Shown here: positions 1-6,890 of the stretch, one piece after another | Position numbering within the stretch: position 1 is the stretch's first letter | How the letters are laid out: each line of letters opens with the position of its first letter | Source: Pseudomonadota bacterium | Lineage (GTDB): Bacteria; Pseudomonadota; Gammaproteobacteria; Burkholderiales; Burkholderiaceae_B | Assembly (NCBI GenBank): GCA_023427945.1 | Contig: JAEYZR010000312.1 | Location: 1 to 14,235 of the forward strand | DNA: 14,235 nt | Direction of reading: 5' to 3' | The notes under the pieces: generated by a model | What the model saw: only the letters and a program-made list of their open reading frames with translations | Told to the model about the DNA's origin: nothing | The model's database searches: none | Made by a program: the position numbers and the translations under genes

Positions 1-633
1 GACCTGATCGTCATCGACTCGGTCGCCGCGCTGGTGCCCAAGGCCGAAATCGAAGGCGAGATGGGTGATTCGCTGCCCGGCCTGCAGGCCCGCCTGATGA
101 GCCAGGCACTGCGCAAGCTCACTGCCAACATCAAGCGCACCAACTGCACCGTCATCTTCATCAACCAGATCCGCATGAAGATCGGCGTCATGTTCGGTAA
201 TCCCGAGACCACCACGGGCGGCAACGCACTGAAGTTCTACTCGTCGGTTCGCCTGGACATCCGCCGTATCGGTGCGATCAAAAAAGGCGAAGAGGTCATC
301 GGCAACGAAACCCGCGTCAAGGTCGTCAAGAACAAGGTGGCTCCGCCTTTCAAGCAGGCAGAGTTCGATATTCTTTATGGTGCCGGTATTTCGCGCGAAG
401 GTGAAATCATCGACCTGGGCGTCAAGGCAGGGGTGGTCGATAAGGCGGGTGCCTGGTATAGCTACAACGGCAACCGTATCGGCCAGGGCAAGGACAACGT
501 GCGCGATTACCTGAAAGAGCACCGCGAGATCGCTGTGGAAATCGAAAACCGCGTGCGCGAGAACCAGGGTATCGTCAGTCGTGTGGCCGAGTTTGTGCCC
601 ACTCCCGACGAAACCGACGAAGGCGAGGCCTGA
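1..633 (+). CDS. recA: Recombinase A, 5'-truncated (C-terminal 210 residues)
   Basis: RecA forms filaments on single-stranded DNA, catalyses strand exchange and triggers LexA self-cleavage in the SOS response. The window opens in frame just at the Walker B strand (DLIVIDSVAALVPK, equivalent to about residue 139 of E. coli RecA). The protein then continues through AEIEGE, the FINQIRMKIGVMFGNPETTT segment that contains DNA-binding loop L2, and the KVVKNKVAPPFKQAEF core strand. It ends in an acidic tail (TPDETDEGEA), as is usual for RecA. The Walker A motif and N-terminal domain lie outside the window. The 199-residue version starting at Met at position 34 is only an artefact of the truncation. 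recX follows after 46 bp, the common recA-recX arrangement. Identity is certain; the reading frame shows no break. Confidence 0.98.
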   Translation, partial: DLIVIDSVAALVPKAEIEGEMGDSLPGLQARLMSQALRKLTANIKRTNCTVIFINQIRMKIGVMFGNPETTTGGNALKFYSSVRLDIRRIGAIKKGEEVIGNETRVKVVKNKVAPPFKQAEFDILYGAGISREGEIIDLGVKAGVVDKAGAWYSYNGNRIGQGKDNVRDYLKEHREIAVEIENRVRENQGIVSRVAEFVPTPDETDEGEA

Positions 634-634
634 T

Positions 635-665
635 CGCCTTTTCCGAGGCGTATCGGTTTTTTCTT
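635..665 (+). terminator. Weak hairpin plus T-run between recA and recX
   Basis: Two mutually exclusive short stems lie just after the recA stop: CGCCT/AGGCG (635-639 with 646-650) and CCGA/TCGG (643-646 with 653-656). The second abuts a run of six T (657-662) followed by CTTTT. The stems are only 4-5 bp, so this is at best a leaky intrinsic terminator. Partial readthrough from recA into recX through such a site is known in E. coli; whether it happens here is inference. Confidence 0.35.
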
Positions 666-679
666 TTCCAAACGCTCCC

Positions 680-1207
680 ATGCAGCAAGCGTTATCCATC
701 AAGGCGCGGGCGGTGGCACTGCTTTCACGGCGAGAACATTCTCGCCAGGAGCTTGCCCGCAAGCTTGCGCCTCACAGCGACGATTCCGACGCACTCGAGC
801 GTCTGCTGGACGACCTCACGCGCGAGGGCTGGCTGTCTGACGAACGCTTTGCGCAAAGTCTCCTGCACCGTCGTTCGGCCACGCGTGGCACTGCGCGCAT
901 CGTCAATGAGTTGCGGCAGAGCGGAGTGCCCGAGGCTGCCATTGCGCAAGCGCGCGACGAACTCAACACGACGGAGTTCGAACGTGCATTGGCGGTGTGG
1001 AAAAAGAAGTTCGGCGCAAGTGCTTCGTTTCGATCAGGTGATGCCACCGACGACGAGGGGCTAGAGCCGGGTCGTGCCGCCGCACGGGCGCAGTCCGATC
1101 GTGCCGCGTATGCCAAACAGGCGCGTTTCCTGGCCGGTCGGGGCTTCAGCCACGATGTCATCGGGCGGGTACTGGGTAGTTCTATGGGTGACTACGACAA
1201 TGAATAA
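680..1207 (+). CDS. recX: RecX regulatory protein
   Basis: RecX binds RecA filaments and limits RecA activity. The 175-residue product begins MQQALSIKARAVALLSRREH and shows the alpha-helical repeat pattern of the family: an RREHSRQELARKL helix pair, then LDDLTREGWLSDERFAQSLLHRR (the W-x-x-D-x-x-F/Y-A signature), then a second repeat containing GVPEAAIAQA. The last repeat is KQARFLAGRGFSHDVIGRVL. An acidic, Arg/Ala-rich linker (about residues 115-140) makes it slightly longer than the usual 150-165 residues. An in-frame ATG exists at 581, but it lies inside recA and adds 33 residues unlike RecX, so I chose 680. No convincing Shine-Dalgarno precedes 680 (the upstream stretch is T-rich), so translation may depend on coupling or be inefficient, which would suit a low-abundance modulator. 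Identity is clear from sequence and position after recA. Confidence 0.93.
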   Translation: MQQALSIKARAVALLSRREHSRQELARKLAPHSDDSDALERLLDDLTREGWLSDERFAQSLLHRRSATRGTARIVNELRQSGVPEAAIAQARDELNTTEFERALAVWKKKFGASASFRSGDATDDEGLEPGRAAARAQSDRAAYAKQARFLAGRGFSHDVIGRVLGSSMGDYDNE

Positions 1208-1233
1208 TCTGTTGAGTCCGATCACCCCGTTGC

Positions 1234-1255
1234 ACAGGCCACCGGCAAGGCCTGT
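1234..1255. other. 7-bp hairpin between convergent recX and metR
   Basis: ACAGGCC (1234-1240) and GGCCTGT (1249-1255) form a perfect stem with an 8-nt loop in the 70-bp gap between the convergent 3' ends of recX and metR. No T-run follows on either strand, so it is not a standard intrinsic terminator. Its position would suit 3'-end protection or bidirectional termination. Only the stem itself is seen. Confidence 0.4.
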
Positions 1256-1277
1256 TCCATCCGCACAGCGTTCCTGA

Positions 1278-2198
1278 TCAGCTCTTGGCCGCTTTGATGC
1301 CGGCCAGATCGCGAAAGCACACTTCGCGCGCGATAGTCATGAAGTCCTGTATATAAGAGGCGTCCGCATCCTCACTGCGTACGGCGGCATAAAGCGTTCT
1401 CCATACACCCTGAGGACCCAGGCGAAGCAGCCGCAACCAGCCTTGATCCAGGTATTCCGTCAGGGCCCAGTTCGGCAAGGCAGCCACGCCGCGATTACTG
1501 GCCACCAGTTGGGCAATCATGGGCGTCAGTTCGGCCCGCCGAATGGCGTACGGTTCCACATCCTCCATATCCAGAAACGCGGTGAAAATGTCCAGCCGCT
1601 GGCGATCAACGGGGTAGGTGATCAGTGTCTGGTCGCTCAATTGCGGCGCCAGCACATATTTATGAGTCGACAGCGGATTGCTCTGGGCGACCGCCAGCAC
1701 CAGTTCATACCGGAACAGGGGCATGTATTGCACCGACTCCAGCGGCTGTGGATCCGAGGTGATCACGAGATCGAGATCTCCGCGGATGAGAGCGGGCAAG
1801 GGCGCAAAGGAAAACGCCGCAGACAGGTCGAGCGCCACTTCCGGCCAGTGCCCCCGAAACGCATCCAATGCCGGCATCAACCACTGAAAGCAGGAATGGC
1901 ATTCGATTGCCATGTGCAGGCGCCCCGCGCGACCGGCCGCCAGGCGCTGCAGTTCGCGTTCGCATGCCTTGATGCGCGGCAGCACATCATCGGCCAGCGC
2001 CAATACGCGTAGCCCCGCCGTGGTCAACCGTGCAGGGCGTGTACGCCGGTTCAGCAAGGGGGTGTTCAGCCGGGTCTCCAGTTCGCGCAACTGATGCGAC
2101 AGCGCCGACTGTGTGACGTGCAGACGGTCGGCGGCCTCCAGGAGACTGCCACCGTCACGGATGGCGGCCAGGGTTTCCAGGTGTCGAATTTCCAGCAT
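1278..2198 (-). CDS. metR: LysR-type activator of methionine genes, MetR
   Basis: MetR is a LysR-family regulator that uses homocysteine as co-regulator to control metE and other methionine genes. The 306-residue product has an N-terminal winged helix-turn-helix (about residues 1-60, with LHVTQSALSHQLRELETRL) and a C-terminal effector domain. That domain contains IECHSCFQWLMPALD (from about residue 98), which matches E. coli MetR IECHSCIQWLTPALE closely. Later stretches GDLDLVITSD, LITYPVDRQRLD and GVAALPNW also match. I chose the ATG at 2198, where MLEIRHLETL aligns with E. coli MIEVKHLKTL and GAGA sits about 8 nt upstream. An alternative in-frame ATG at 2231 would add 11 residues but lies inside the predicted -10 of this gene. 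The gene is divergent from metE, the classic MetR arrangement, and converges on recX. Confidence 0.94.
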   Translation of the reverse strand: MLEIRHLETLAAIRDGGSLLEAADRLHVTQSALSHQLRELETRLNTPLLNRRTRPARLTTAGLRVLALADDVLPRIKACERELQRLAAGRAGRLHMAIECHSCFQWLMPALDAFRGHWPEVALDLSAAFSFAPLPALIRGDLDLVITSDPQPLESVQYMPLFRYELVLAVAQSNPLSTHKYVLAPQLSDQTLITYPVDRQRLDIFTAFLDMEDVEPYAIRRAELTPMIAQLVASNRGVAALPNWALTEYLDQGWLRLLRLGPQGVWRTLYAAVRSEDADASYIQDFMTIAREVCFRDLAGIKAAKS

Positions 2199-2229
2199 GA
2201 AGATTTCTCGATGAAAAGCGTAGCCCGCC

Positions 2230-2257
2230 ATTGTCCCACTTCATGAATTAATTTCAA
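2230..2257 (-). promoter_or_regulatory. Candidate metR promoter
   Basis: On the minus strand, TTGAAA (2257-2252) and GACAAT (2235-2230) are separated by 16 bp, matching the sigma-70 -35 and -10 consensus at 5 of 6 and 4 of 6 positions. Transcription would begin near 2223, about 25 nt before the metR start at 2198. The -35 lies within a MetR box, which would explain autorepression. Prediction by eye only. Confidence 0.5.
2244..2256. promoter_or_regulatory. MetR operator, perfect TGAA-N5-TTCA box
   Basis: TGAATTAATTTCA matches exactly the E. coli/Salmonella MetR consensus TGAA-N5-TTCA. It lies between metR and metE, overlaps the predicted metR -35 hexamer, and sits about 92 bp upstream of the metE start codon. 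The expected role is repression of metR together with activation of metE. Confidence 0.75.
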
Positions 2258-2279
2258 TTATTAGTTGCATACATTGATT

Positions 2280-2307
2280 TTGATTCACGTTCATTTGGTC
2301 GGACAAT
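2280..2307 (+). promoter_or_regulatory. Candidate metE promoter
   Basis: TTGATT (2280-2285) and GACAAT (2302-2307) are separated by 16 bp, each matching the sigma-70 consensus at 4 of 6 positions. Such weak hexamers fit an activator-dependent promoter. The predicted start near 2314 would leave a leader of about 34 nt. The -35 overlaps the second MetR box and the -10 overlaps a palindrome. No cobalamin riboswitch is evident in the leader. Confidence 0.35.
2281..2293. promoter_or_regulatory. Second MetR box, one mismatch
   Basis: TGATTCACGTTCA matches TGAA-N5-TTCA with one substitution (TGAT for TGAA). Its centre is 37 bp from the centre of the perfect box. E. coli metE also uses two MetR sites, the promoter-proximal one being the weaker match, so the pairing is plausible. 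It overlaps the candidate metE -35. Confidence 0.5.
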
Positions 2308-2315
2308 GCATTGTC
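2302..2315. repeat. 14-bp perfect palindrome upstream of metE
   Basis: GACAATGCATTGTC reads identically on both strands. It covers the predicted metE -10 and start point and does not resemble the MetR box, so it may be an operator for another regulator. The octamer GGACAATG at its left side also appears on the minus strand at the metR -10. Confidence 0.6.
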
Positions 2316-2347
2316 GTTGAGACTAATTTGCTCTAGTGGGAATTTTC

Positions 2348-4645
2348 ATGACAAAAATTCATACTCTTGGTTTTCCCCGCATTGGCGCGCAGCGTGAACT
2401 CAAACAGGCGGTGGAAGCCTATTGGGGCGGCAATTCGTCCCAGGAAGAACTGCTGCAGGCCGGTCGCGCATTGCGCGCGCGCCACTGGGCATTACAGGCC
2501 GCAGCGGGTGTCGCAAGCGTACCCGTCGGGGACTTTGCCTGGTACGACCATATCCTCGAGTGGTCCACGCTGCTCGGCGCCGTGCCAGCGCGTTTTGAAC
2601 AGGCCGAGGATCAGGCTGTCGATCTGGACACGCTGTTTCGTATGGGGCGCGGTCGTGCGCCATCGGGCAATCCGGCGGCGGCATGCGAAATGACCAAATG
2701 GTTCGACACCAACTATCACTACATCGTGCCCGAACTGACGCCCGACCAAACCTTCCGTATTGCACGCGAGTCCCTGTTCGAGCAGGTGAGCGAAGCCCAG
2801 GCCCTGGGCCATGACGTGACGGTGGTCATTCCCGGCCCTTTGACCTGGCTGTGGCTGGGCAAGGGAGCCGCGTTCAGCCACGGAGCAGGAGACCCAGGCA
2901 AGCTCGCATTGCTCGACCGGCTGCTGCCGGTGTATGTGCAGGTGTTGGCCCGCCTGCACGAGCAAGGCGTGCAATGGGTGCAAATCGATGAGCCGATTCT
3001 GGCACTGGACCTGCCCCAAGCCTGGCGCGACGCCTTTGGGCCGGTTTACGAGGAATTCCGTCAGGTTCCGGTCAAGCTGCTGCTGGCCACATATTTCGGC
3101 GGTCTGCAGGATAATCTGCCGGTCGCGGCCGCCTTGCCGGTCGCCGGTCTGCATGTCGATCTGGTGCGTGCGCCTGAGCAAGTGGATGATGTCCTGGCCG
3201 TATTGGGGGCTACTCGCGTGTTGTCGGCGGGTGTGATCAGTGGCCGCAATATCTGGCGCACTGATCTGGATGCCGCCCAAGAATTGTTGGGCCCGGTCAA
3301 GGCTGCGCTGGGTGAACGTCTGTGGGTCGCGCCTTCGTGCTCGTTGTTGCACGTGCCTGTCGACCTGTCCGGTGAAACCGAGCTGGATGACGAGTTGAAA
3401 GGCTGGCTGTCCTTTGCCACGCAAAAGCTCGACGAGGTGGCTGCACTGGCGCAAGCGCTGGATGGTGCCCCGAGCGAAGCAACGGCGCTGCTTCTCAGAT
3501 CTCAGCGCGAGTCTGTGGCCGCGCGGCGCAGCTCCACGCGGATCCACAACCCTGCCGTGACACGCCGCCTGGCAAGTGAACGCGACGTGTCGCGTGAGCG
3601 CGCAGCGTTCCCGGCACGTATTGCCCGCCAGCAGAAAGAACTGAATCTGCCCGCCTACCCGACCACCACCATCGGCTCCTTTCCTCAGACGGCCGAGATC
3701 CGGGGTTTGCGTCGCCGCTGGAAAAGCGGCGCATTGAGCGACAGCCAATATGAGAGCGCCATTCGCGCAGAGATCGAGCAAGTCATCCGCTTTCAGGAGG
3801 AGATCGGTCTGGACGTGCTCGTGCATGGCGAGCCCGAGCGCAACGACATGGTCGAGTATTTCGGTGAACTGCTGGCAGGTTTTGCCTTCACCCGAAATGG
3901 CTGGGTGCAGAGCTACGGCTCGCGTTGCGTCAAGCCGCCCATCATCTTCGGCGACGTGGCACGTCCTGCGCCCATGACGGTGGGATGGTCTGCCTATGCG
4001 CAATCGCTGACGCCAAAACCTGTGAAGGGCATGTTGACCGGTCCTGTCACCATCCTGCAATGGTCGTTCGTGCGCGACGACCAGCCGCGCGAGCAGACCT
4101 GCCGGCAACTGGCCCTGGCGTTGCGCGACGAGGTCGTTGATCTCGAAGCGGCAGGCATCAAGGTCATCCAGATCGACGAGCCGGCCTTCCGTGAAGGCCT
4201 GCCGCTGCGCCGGGCCGACTGGCAAGCGTACCTGGACTGGGCCGTGGACACGTTCCGTCTTGCGACATCCGGGGTGCGCGAAGATACCCAGATCCACACC
4301 CACATGTGCTATTCGGAGTTCAATGACATCATCGACTCGATCGCTGCCATGGATGCCGACGTCATTACCATCGAGACATCGCGCTCCAACATGGAGTTGC
4401 TGGATGCGTTCGAAGGTTTCAAGTACCCGAACGACATCGGACCGGGTGTTTACGACATTCACTCGCCCAACGTCCCTGATGTGGACTGGATGGTCGGGCT
4501 GATGAACAAAGCTGCTGCCAGATTGCCCAAAGAACGCCTTTGGGTGAACCCCGACTGTGGTCTGAAGACGCGTGGCTGGCCGGAAACCCGACTGGCGCTG
4601 CAGGCCATGGTCGATGCCGCCCGTGTGCTGCGCACGCACACCTGA
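2348..4645 (+). CDS. metE: Cobalamin-independent methionine synthase MetE
   Basis: MetE transfers the methyl group of 5-methyltetrahydropteroyl-triglutamate to homocysteine in the cytoplasm, making methionine without vitamin B12. The 765-residue product matches E. coli MetE (753 residues) along its whole length, from HTLGFPRIGAQREL to NPDCGLKTRGWPETR. The C-terminal barrel holds the homocysteine-binding IGSFPQT (residues 442-448) and all four zinc ligands: His652, Cys654 (in THMCYSEFND), Glu676 (in ITIETS) and Cys737 (in NPDCG). Each is offset by 11 from its E. coli counterpart. I chose the ATG at 2348 because MTKIHTLGFPR aligns with the family start and GTGGGA precedes it. The in-frame GTG at 2336 is part of that ribosome-binding region. 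Control is expected from MetR, encoded divergently. Confidence 0.98.
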   Translation: MTKIHTLGFPRIGAQRELKQAVEAYWGGNSSQEELLQAGRALRARHWALQAAAGVASVPVGDFAWYDHILEWSTLLGAVPARFEQAEDQAVDLDTLFRMGRGRAPSGNPAAACEMTKWFDTNYHYIVPELTPDQTFRIARESLFEQVSEAQALGHDVTVVIPGPLTWLWLGKGAAFSHGAGDPGKLALLDRLLPVYVQVLARLHEQGVQWVQIDEPILALDLPQAWRDAFGPVYEEFRQVPVKLLLATYFGGLQDNLPVAAALPVAGLHVDLVRAPEQVDDVLAVLGATRVLSAGVISGRNIWRTDLDAAQELLGPVKAALGERLWVAPSCSLLHVPVDLSGETELDDELKGWLSFATQKLDEVAALAQALDGAPSEATALLLRSQRESVAARRSSTRIHNPAVTRRLASERDVSRERAAFPARIARQQKELNLPAYPTTTIGSFPQTAEIRGLRRRWKSGALSDSQYESAIRAEIEQVIRFQEEIGLDVLVHGEPERNDMVEYFGELLAGFAFTRNGWVQSYGSRCVKPPIIFGDVARPAPMTVGWSAYAQSLTPKPVKGMLTGPVTILQWSFVRDDQPREQTCRQLALALRDEVVDLEAAGIKVIQIDEPAFREGLPLRRADWQAYLDWAVDTFRLATSGVREDTQIHTHMCYSEFNDIIDSIAAMDADVITIETSRSNMELLDAFEGFKYPNDIGPGVYDIHSPNVPDVDWMVGLMNKAAARLPKERLWVNPDCGLKTRGWPETRLALQAMVDAARVLRTHT

Positions 4646-4653
4646 GATCGTCT

Positions 4654-4715
4654 CGACGCGGCTCCAGCGTCGCGGGCGGCGCCATGTGCAAGCTCAGGGC
4701 TGCGGTGACCGCAGC
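4654..4715 (+). other. Hairpins downstream of metE
   Basis: Two stem-loops follow the metE stop: CGACGC/GCGTCG (4654-4659 with 4667-4672, 7-nt loop) and the stronger GCTGCGG/CCGCAGC (4699-4705 with 4709-4715, 3-nt loop). Neither has a T-run, so they are not canonical intrinsic terminators. They could end metE transcription with Rho or stabilise its 3' end. The rest of the 232-bp gap up to 4877 holds no credible ORF. Confidence 0.4.
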
Positions 4716-4810
4716 GCAGCCACGGGACTGATCGGGCAGGGCAGGAGATGACGGGCGTGCGCGACCAAGCCCCGGAACGTTGATCGCCGCACGCAAGCGG
4801 GATGCTGCGC

Positions 4811-4816
4811 TATACT
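4811..4816 (+). promoter_or_regulatory. Candidate -10 hexamer for the DUF2889-sucCD unit
   Basis: TATACT matches the sigma-70 -10 consensus at 5 of 6 positions and would give a leader of about 55 nt before the ATG at 4878. No acceptable -35 lies 16-18 bp upstream (the nearest TTGATC is 25 bp away), so support is partial. Confidence 0.3.
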
Positions 4817-4877
4817 TCACGGGTTTTGCTGCCGCGCACCATTAACTGCACGCCCATTTTTCTCGCTGACCGTTCGA

Positions 4878-5630
4878 ATGCCTTTGACGCCATCTGTCGT
4901 GACACGCGAACCCCTGCATACACGCACCATCAAGGTGCAGTCCTATGCAAGGGAAGACGGTCTTTGGGATCTCGAAGCCGAACTGATCGATTACAAGAGC
5001 TATGATTTCCCCACGCGCGACAAGGGGGTGTTCAAGGCGGGGCGCTACGTCCATCACATGCACCTGCGTGTGACGATCGACCAGACTTACGCCGTCGTGG
5101 CGGCCGAGGCGGCCTACGATGCTGCCCCTTATGGCGAGCATTGCACCGCCATCGATATCCAGTATGGCGATCTGGTTGGCATGAACCTGCTGAAAAACTT
5201 CCGTGCAGCGGTCAAGGAGCGGTTTTCCCGCACAGCCGGTTGCACGCATTTGACCGAACTCACCAATGTGCTGCCTACCGCTGCGGTGCAGACAATGGCC
5301 AACCAGCGACGGTTGGATACCGGGCAGAAAAAGCGTCCTTTCCAGCTCGATGGTTGCCATGCGCTGGACACGGCGGGCCCGGTTGCGCTCAAATACTATC
5401 CGAAGTGGTACACCGGCAATGCACCGCGTTGCGAGGTCGACGCGGCTGCCGCTGCGCTGAAGGCGGCAGACAGCAAGACCGAAACCGATACAGAGTCCAC
5501 CGTCGCGCGCGACGAGGGTGCTCCCCCCGAAGGCCGCTCCTGTAGACGCTCCCCTGGGACCAGCGTCTCGGGCGCGTCTCCCGAGTTGCAGATAAAAGCG
5601 GATCGATCCGCAGATGCACCTTGTAGATAG
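4878..5630 (+). CDS. DUF2889 family protein, function unknown
   Basis: The 250-residue product belongs to the DUF2889 family, soluble proteins of unknown role that are common in Proteobacteria. Recognisable family features are the N-terminal LHTRTIKVQSYAREDGLWD, then ELIDYKSYDF, a central HMHLRVTID, and the cysteine-containing GCTHLTEL followed by LPTAAVQTM. The conserved part ends near KYYPKWYTG (about residue 180). The last 66 residues are a low-complexity tail rich in Ala, Asp, Thr, Ser and Arg, and the DNA encoding that tail is packed with inverted repeats. The ATG at 4878 starts the family-typical MPLTP sequence, but no good Shine-Dalgarno precedes it. There is no signal peptide or membrane segment. 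It lies 54 bp upstream of sucC on the same strand and may be co-transcribed with sucCD. I infer no biochemical function. Confidence 0.87.
   Translation: MPLTPSVVTREPLHTRTIKVQSYAREDGLWDLEAELIDYKSYDFPTRDKGVFKAGRYVHHMHLRVTIDQTYAVVAAEAAYDAAPYGEHCTAIDIQYGDLVGMNLLKNFRAAVKERFSRTAGCTHLTELTNVLPTAAVQTMANQRRLDTGQKKRPFQLDGCHALDTAGPVALKYYPKWYTGNAPRCEVDAAAAALKAADSKTETDTESTVARDEGAPPEGRSCRRSPGTSVSGASPELQIKADRSADAPCR
5544..5611 (+). repeat. Cluster of three inverted repeats in the 3' end of the DUF2889 gene
   Basis: Three dyads lie within 68 bp: AGACGCT/AGCGTCT (5544-5550 with 5562-5568, 11-nt loop), CTCGGG/CCCGAG (5567-5572 with 5580-5585), and the perfect 14-bp palindrome GCGGATCGATCCGC (5598-5611). The first two overlap slightly and would compete. 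They sit 74-141 bp upstream of the sucC start, inside the sequence encoding the non-conserved protein tail. This could mean a regulatory region overlapping the gene end. Confidence 0.55.
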
Positions 5631-5684
5631 AGGCTGTACTTGTACTGCTCTACCTCCCATTTCTCTCGACCTGACAGGTAATAC

Positions 5685-6845
5685 ATGAAAATCCACGAGT
5701 ATCAAGGTAAGGAACTGCTCAAGCAATTTGGCGTGGCCGTGCCGCGCGGCTTTCCCGCGCTTTCCGTCGATGAAGCCGTTGCCGCTGCTGAAAAGCTCGG
5801 CGGTCCGGTTTGGGTCGTCAAGGCGCAGATCCACGCTGGTGGCCGTGGTAAGGGCGGTGGCGTGAAGTTGGCCCGTTCGATCGACGAAGTGCGCCAGTTG
5901 GCTTCCGAGATACTGGGTATGCAACTGATTACCCACCAGACCGGCCCAGAAGGGCAGAAAGTCAACCGCCTGCTGGTTGAAGAAGGCGCCGACATCAAGA
6001 AGGAATACTACGTCGGCATCGTGACGGACCGTGGCACCCAGCGCGTGTGTGTGATGGCTTCCAGCGAAGGCGGCATGGACGTCGAGGAAGTGGCTGAGCA
6101 CACTCCCGAGAAGATCCTGAAAGTGTTCGTGGACCCTGAAGTGGGCCTCTCGGATGCAGAAGCTGCCAGCCTGGCTCGTGGTATCGGTGTGCCCGACGCC
6201 TCGGTCGAGCGTGCTGCCAAGGAATTCCAGAATCTGTACAAGGTTTACTGGGACACCGACGCCTCGTTGGCTGAAATCAATCCGCTGATTCTGACGGGCA
6301 GCGGCGACATCATCGCGTTGGACGCCAAGTTCAACTTCGACCCCAATGCGTTGTTCCGTCATCCCGAACTCGTGGCCTACCGCGATCTGGACGAAGAAGA
6401 TCCCGCCGAAATCGAAGCCAGCAAGTTTGACCTGGCCTACATCCAGCTCGATGGCAACATCGGCTGCCTGGTCAATGGCGCCGGTCTGGCGATGGCGACG
6501 ATGGACACCATCAAGCTTTTCGGTGGCGAGCCCGCCAACTTCCTGGACGTCGGCGGTGGCGCGACGGCAGAAAAAGTGACCGAAGCCTTCAAGATCATGC
6601 TCAAGAACAAGGGCGTGAAAGCCATTCTGGTGAACATTTTCGGTGGCATCATGCGCTGCGACGTGATTGCGCAGGGTGTGATTGAAGCGTGCAAAGCGGT
6701 CAATCTCAGTGTGCCGCTGGTCGTGCGCATGAAGGGCACCAACGAAGAGCTCGGCAAGAAGATGCTGGCCGAGTCCAGTCTGCCCATCATTGCAGCCGAC
6801 ACGATGGCCGAAGCCGCGACGAAAGTCGTCGCCGCTGCCAAGTAA
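5685..6845 (+). CDS. sucC: Succinyl-CoA synthetase (ADP-forming) beta subunit
   Basis: SucC is the nucleotide- and succinate-binding subunit of the TCA-cycle enzyme that interconverts succinyl-CoA + ADP + phosphate with succinate + ATP + CoA. The 386-residue product has the N-terminal ATP-grasp domain, with the nucleotide loop GGRGKGGGVK (residues 52-61) and the metal ligands Asn199 (in AEINP) and Asp213 (in ALDAKFNFDP), at the same numbers as in E. coli. The C-terminal ligase domain follows, with LVNGAGLAMATMD, NFLDVGGGA and NIFGGIMRCD. The length equals the family norm. ATG 5685 has AGGT about 7 nt upstream and starts the standard MKIHEYQGKELLKQFGV. sucD follows after 45 bp, encoding the obligate partner of the alpha2beta2 or alpha-beta complex. 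Unlike in E. coli, it is not beside sucAB; DUF2889 precedes it. Confidence 0.98.
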   Translation: MKIHEYQGKELLKQFGVAVPRGFPALSVDEAVAAAEKLGGPVWVVKAQIHAGGRGKGGGVKLARSIDEVRQLASEILGMQLITHQTGPEGQKVNRLLVEEGADIKKEYYVGIVTDRGTQRVCVMASSEGGMDVEEVAEHTPEKILKVFVDPEVGLSDAEAASLARGIGVPDASVERAAKEFQNLYKVYWDTDASLAEINPLILTGSGDIIALDAKFNFDPNALFRHPELVAYRDLDEEDPAEIEASKFDLAYIQLDGNIGCLVNGAGLAMATMDTIKLFGGEPANFLDVGGGATAEKVTEAFKIMLKNKGVKAILVNIFGGIMRCDVIAQGVIEACKAVNLSVPLVVRMKGTNEELGKKMLAESSLPIIAADTMAEAATKVVAAAK

Positions 6846-6890
6846 CGCGACCGCACAGCCGCACAGTCAAATACAGTCAAGGATTCGCAA

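Noticed and set aside
2199..2231. Longer MetR beginning at ATG 2231
   Set aside because: The extra 11 residues do not align with MetR, and the codon falls inside the predicted metR -10 element.
2258..2347. Cobalamin riboswitch before metE
   Set aside because: The space is too short and no B12-box-like sequence is visible; MetR boxes explain regulation instead.
2492..4639. A 715-codon open frame on the minus strand opposite metE
   Set aside because: It is the antisense of a fully conserved metE with all catalytic residues. The translation is rich in His, Gln and Arg with no recognisable domain, as expected for an antisense frame in GC-rich coding DNA.
4842..6362. A 506-codon minus-strand frame across the DUF2889 gene and sucC
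   Set aside because: Antisense shadow of two plus-strand genes; it crosses a gene boundary and has no domain or ribosome binding site.
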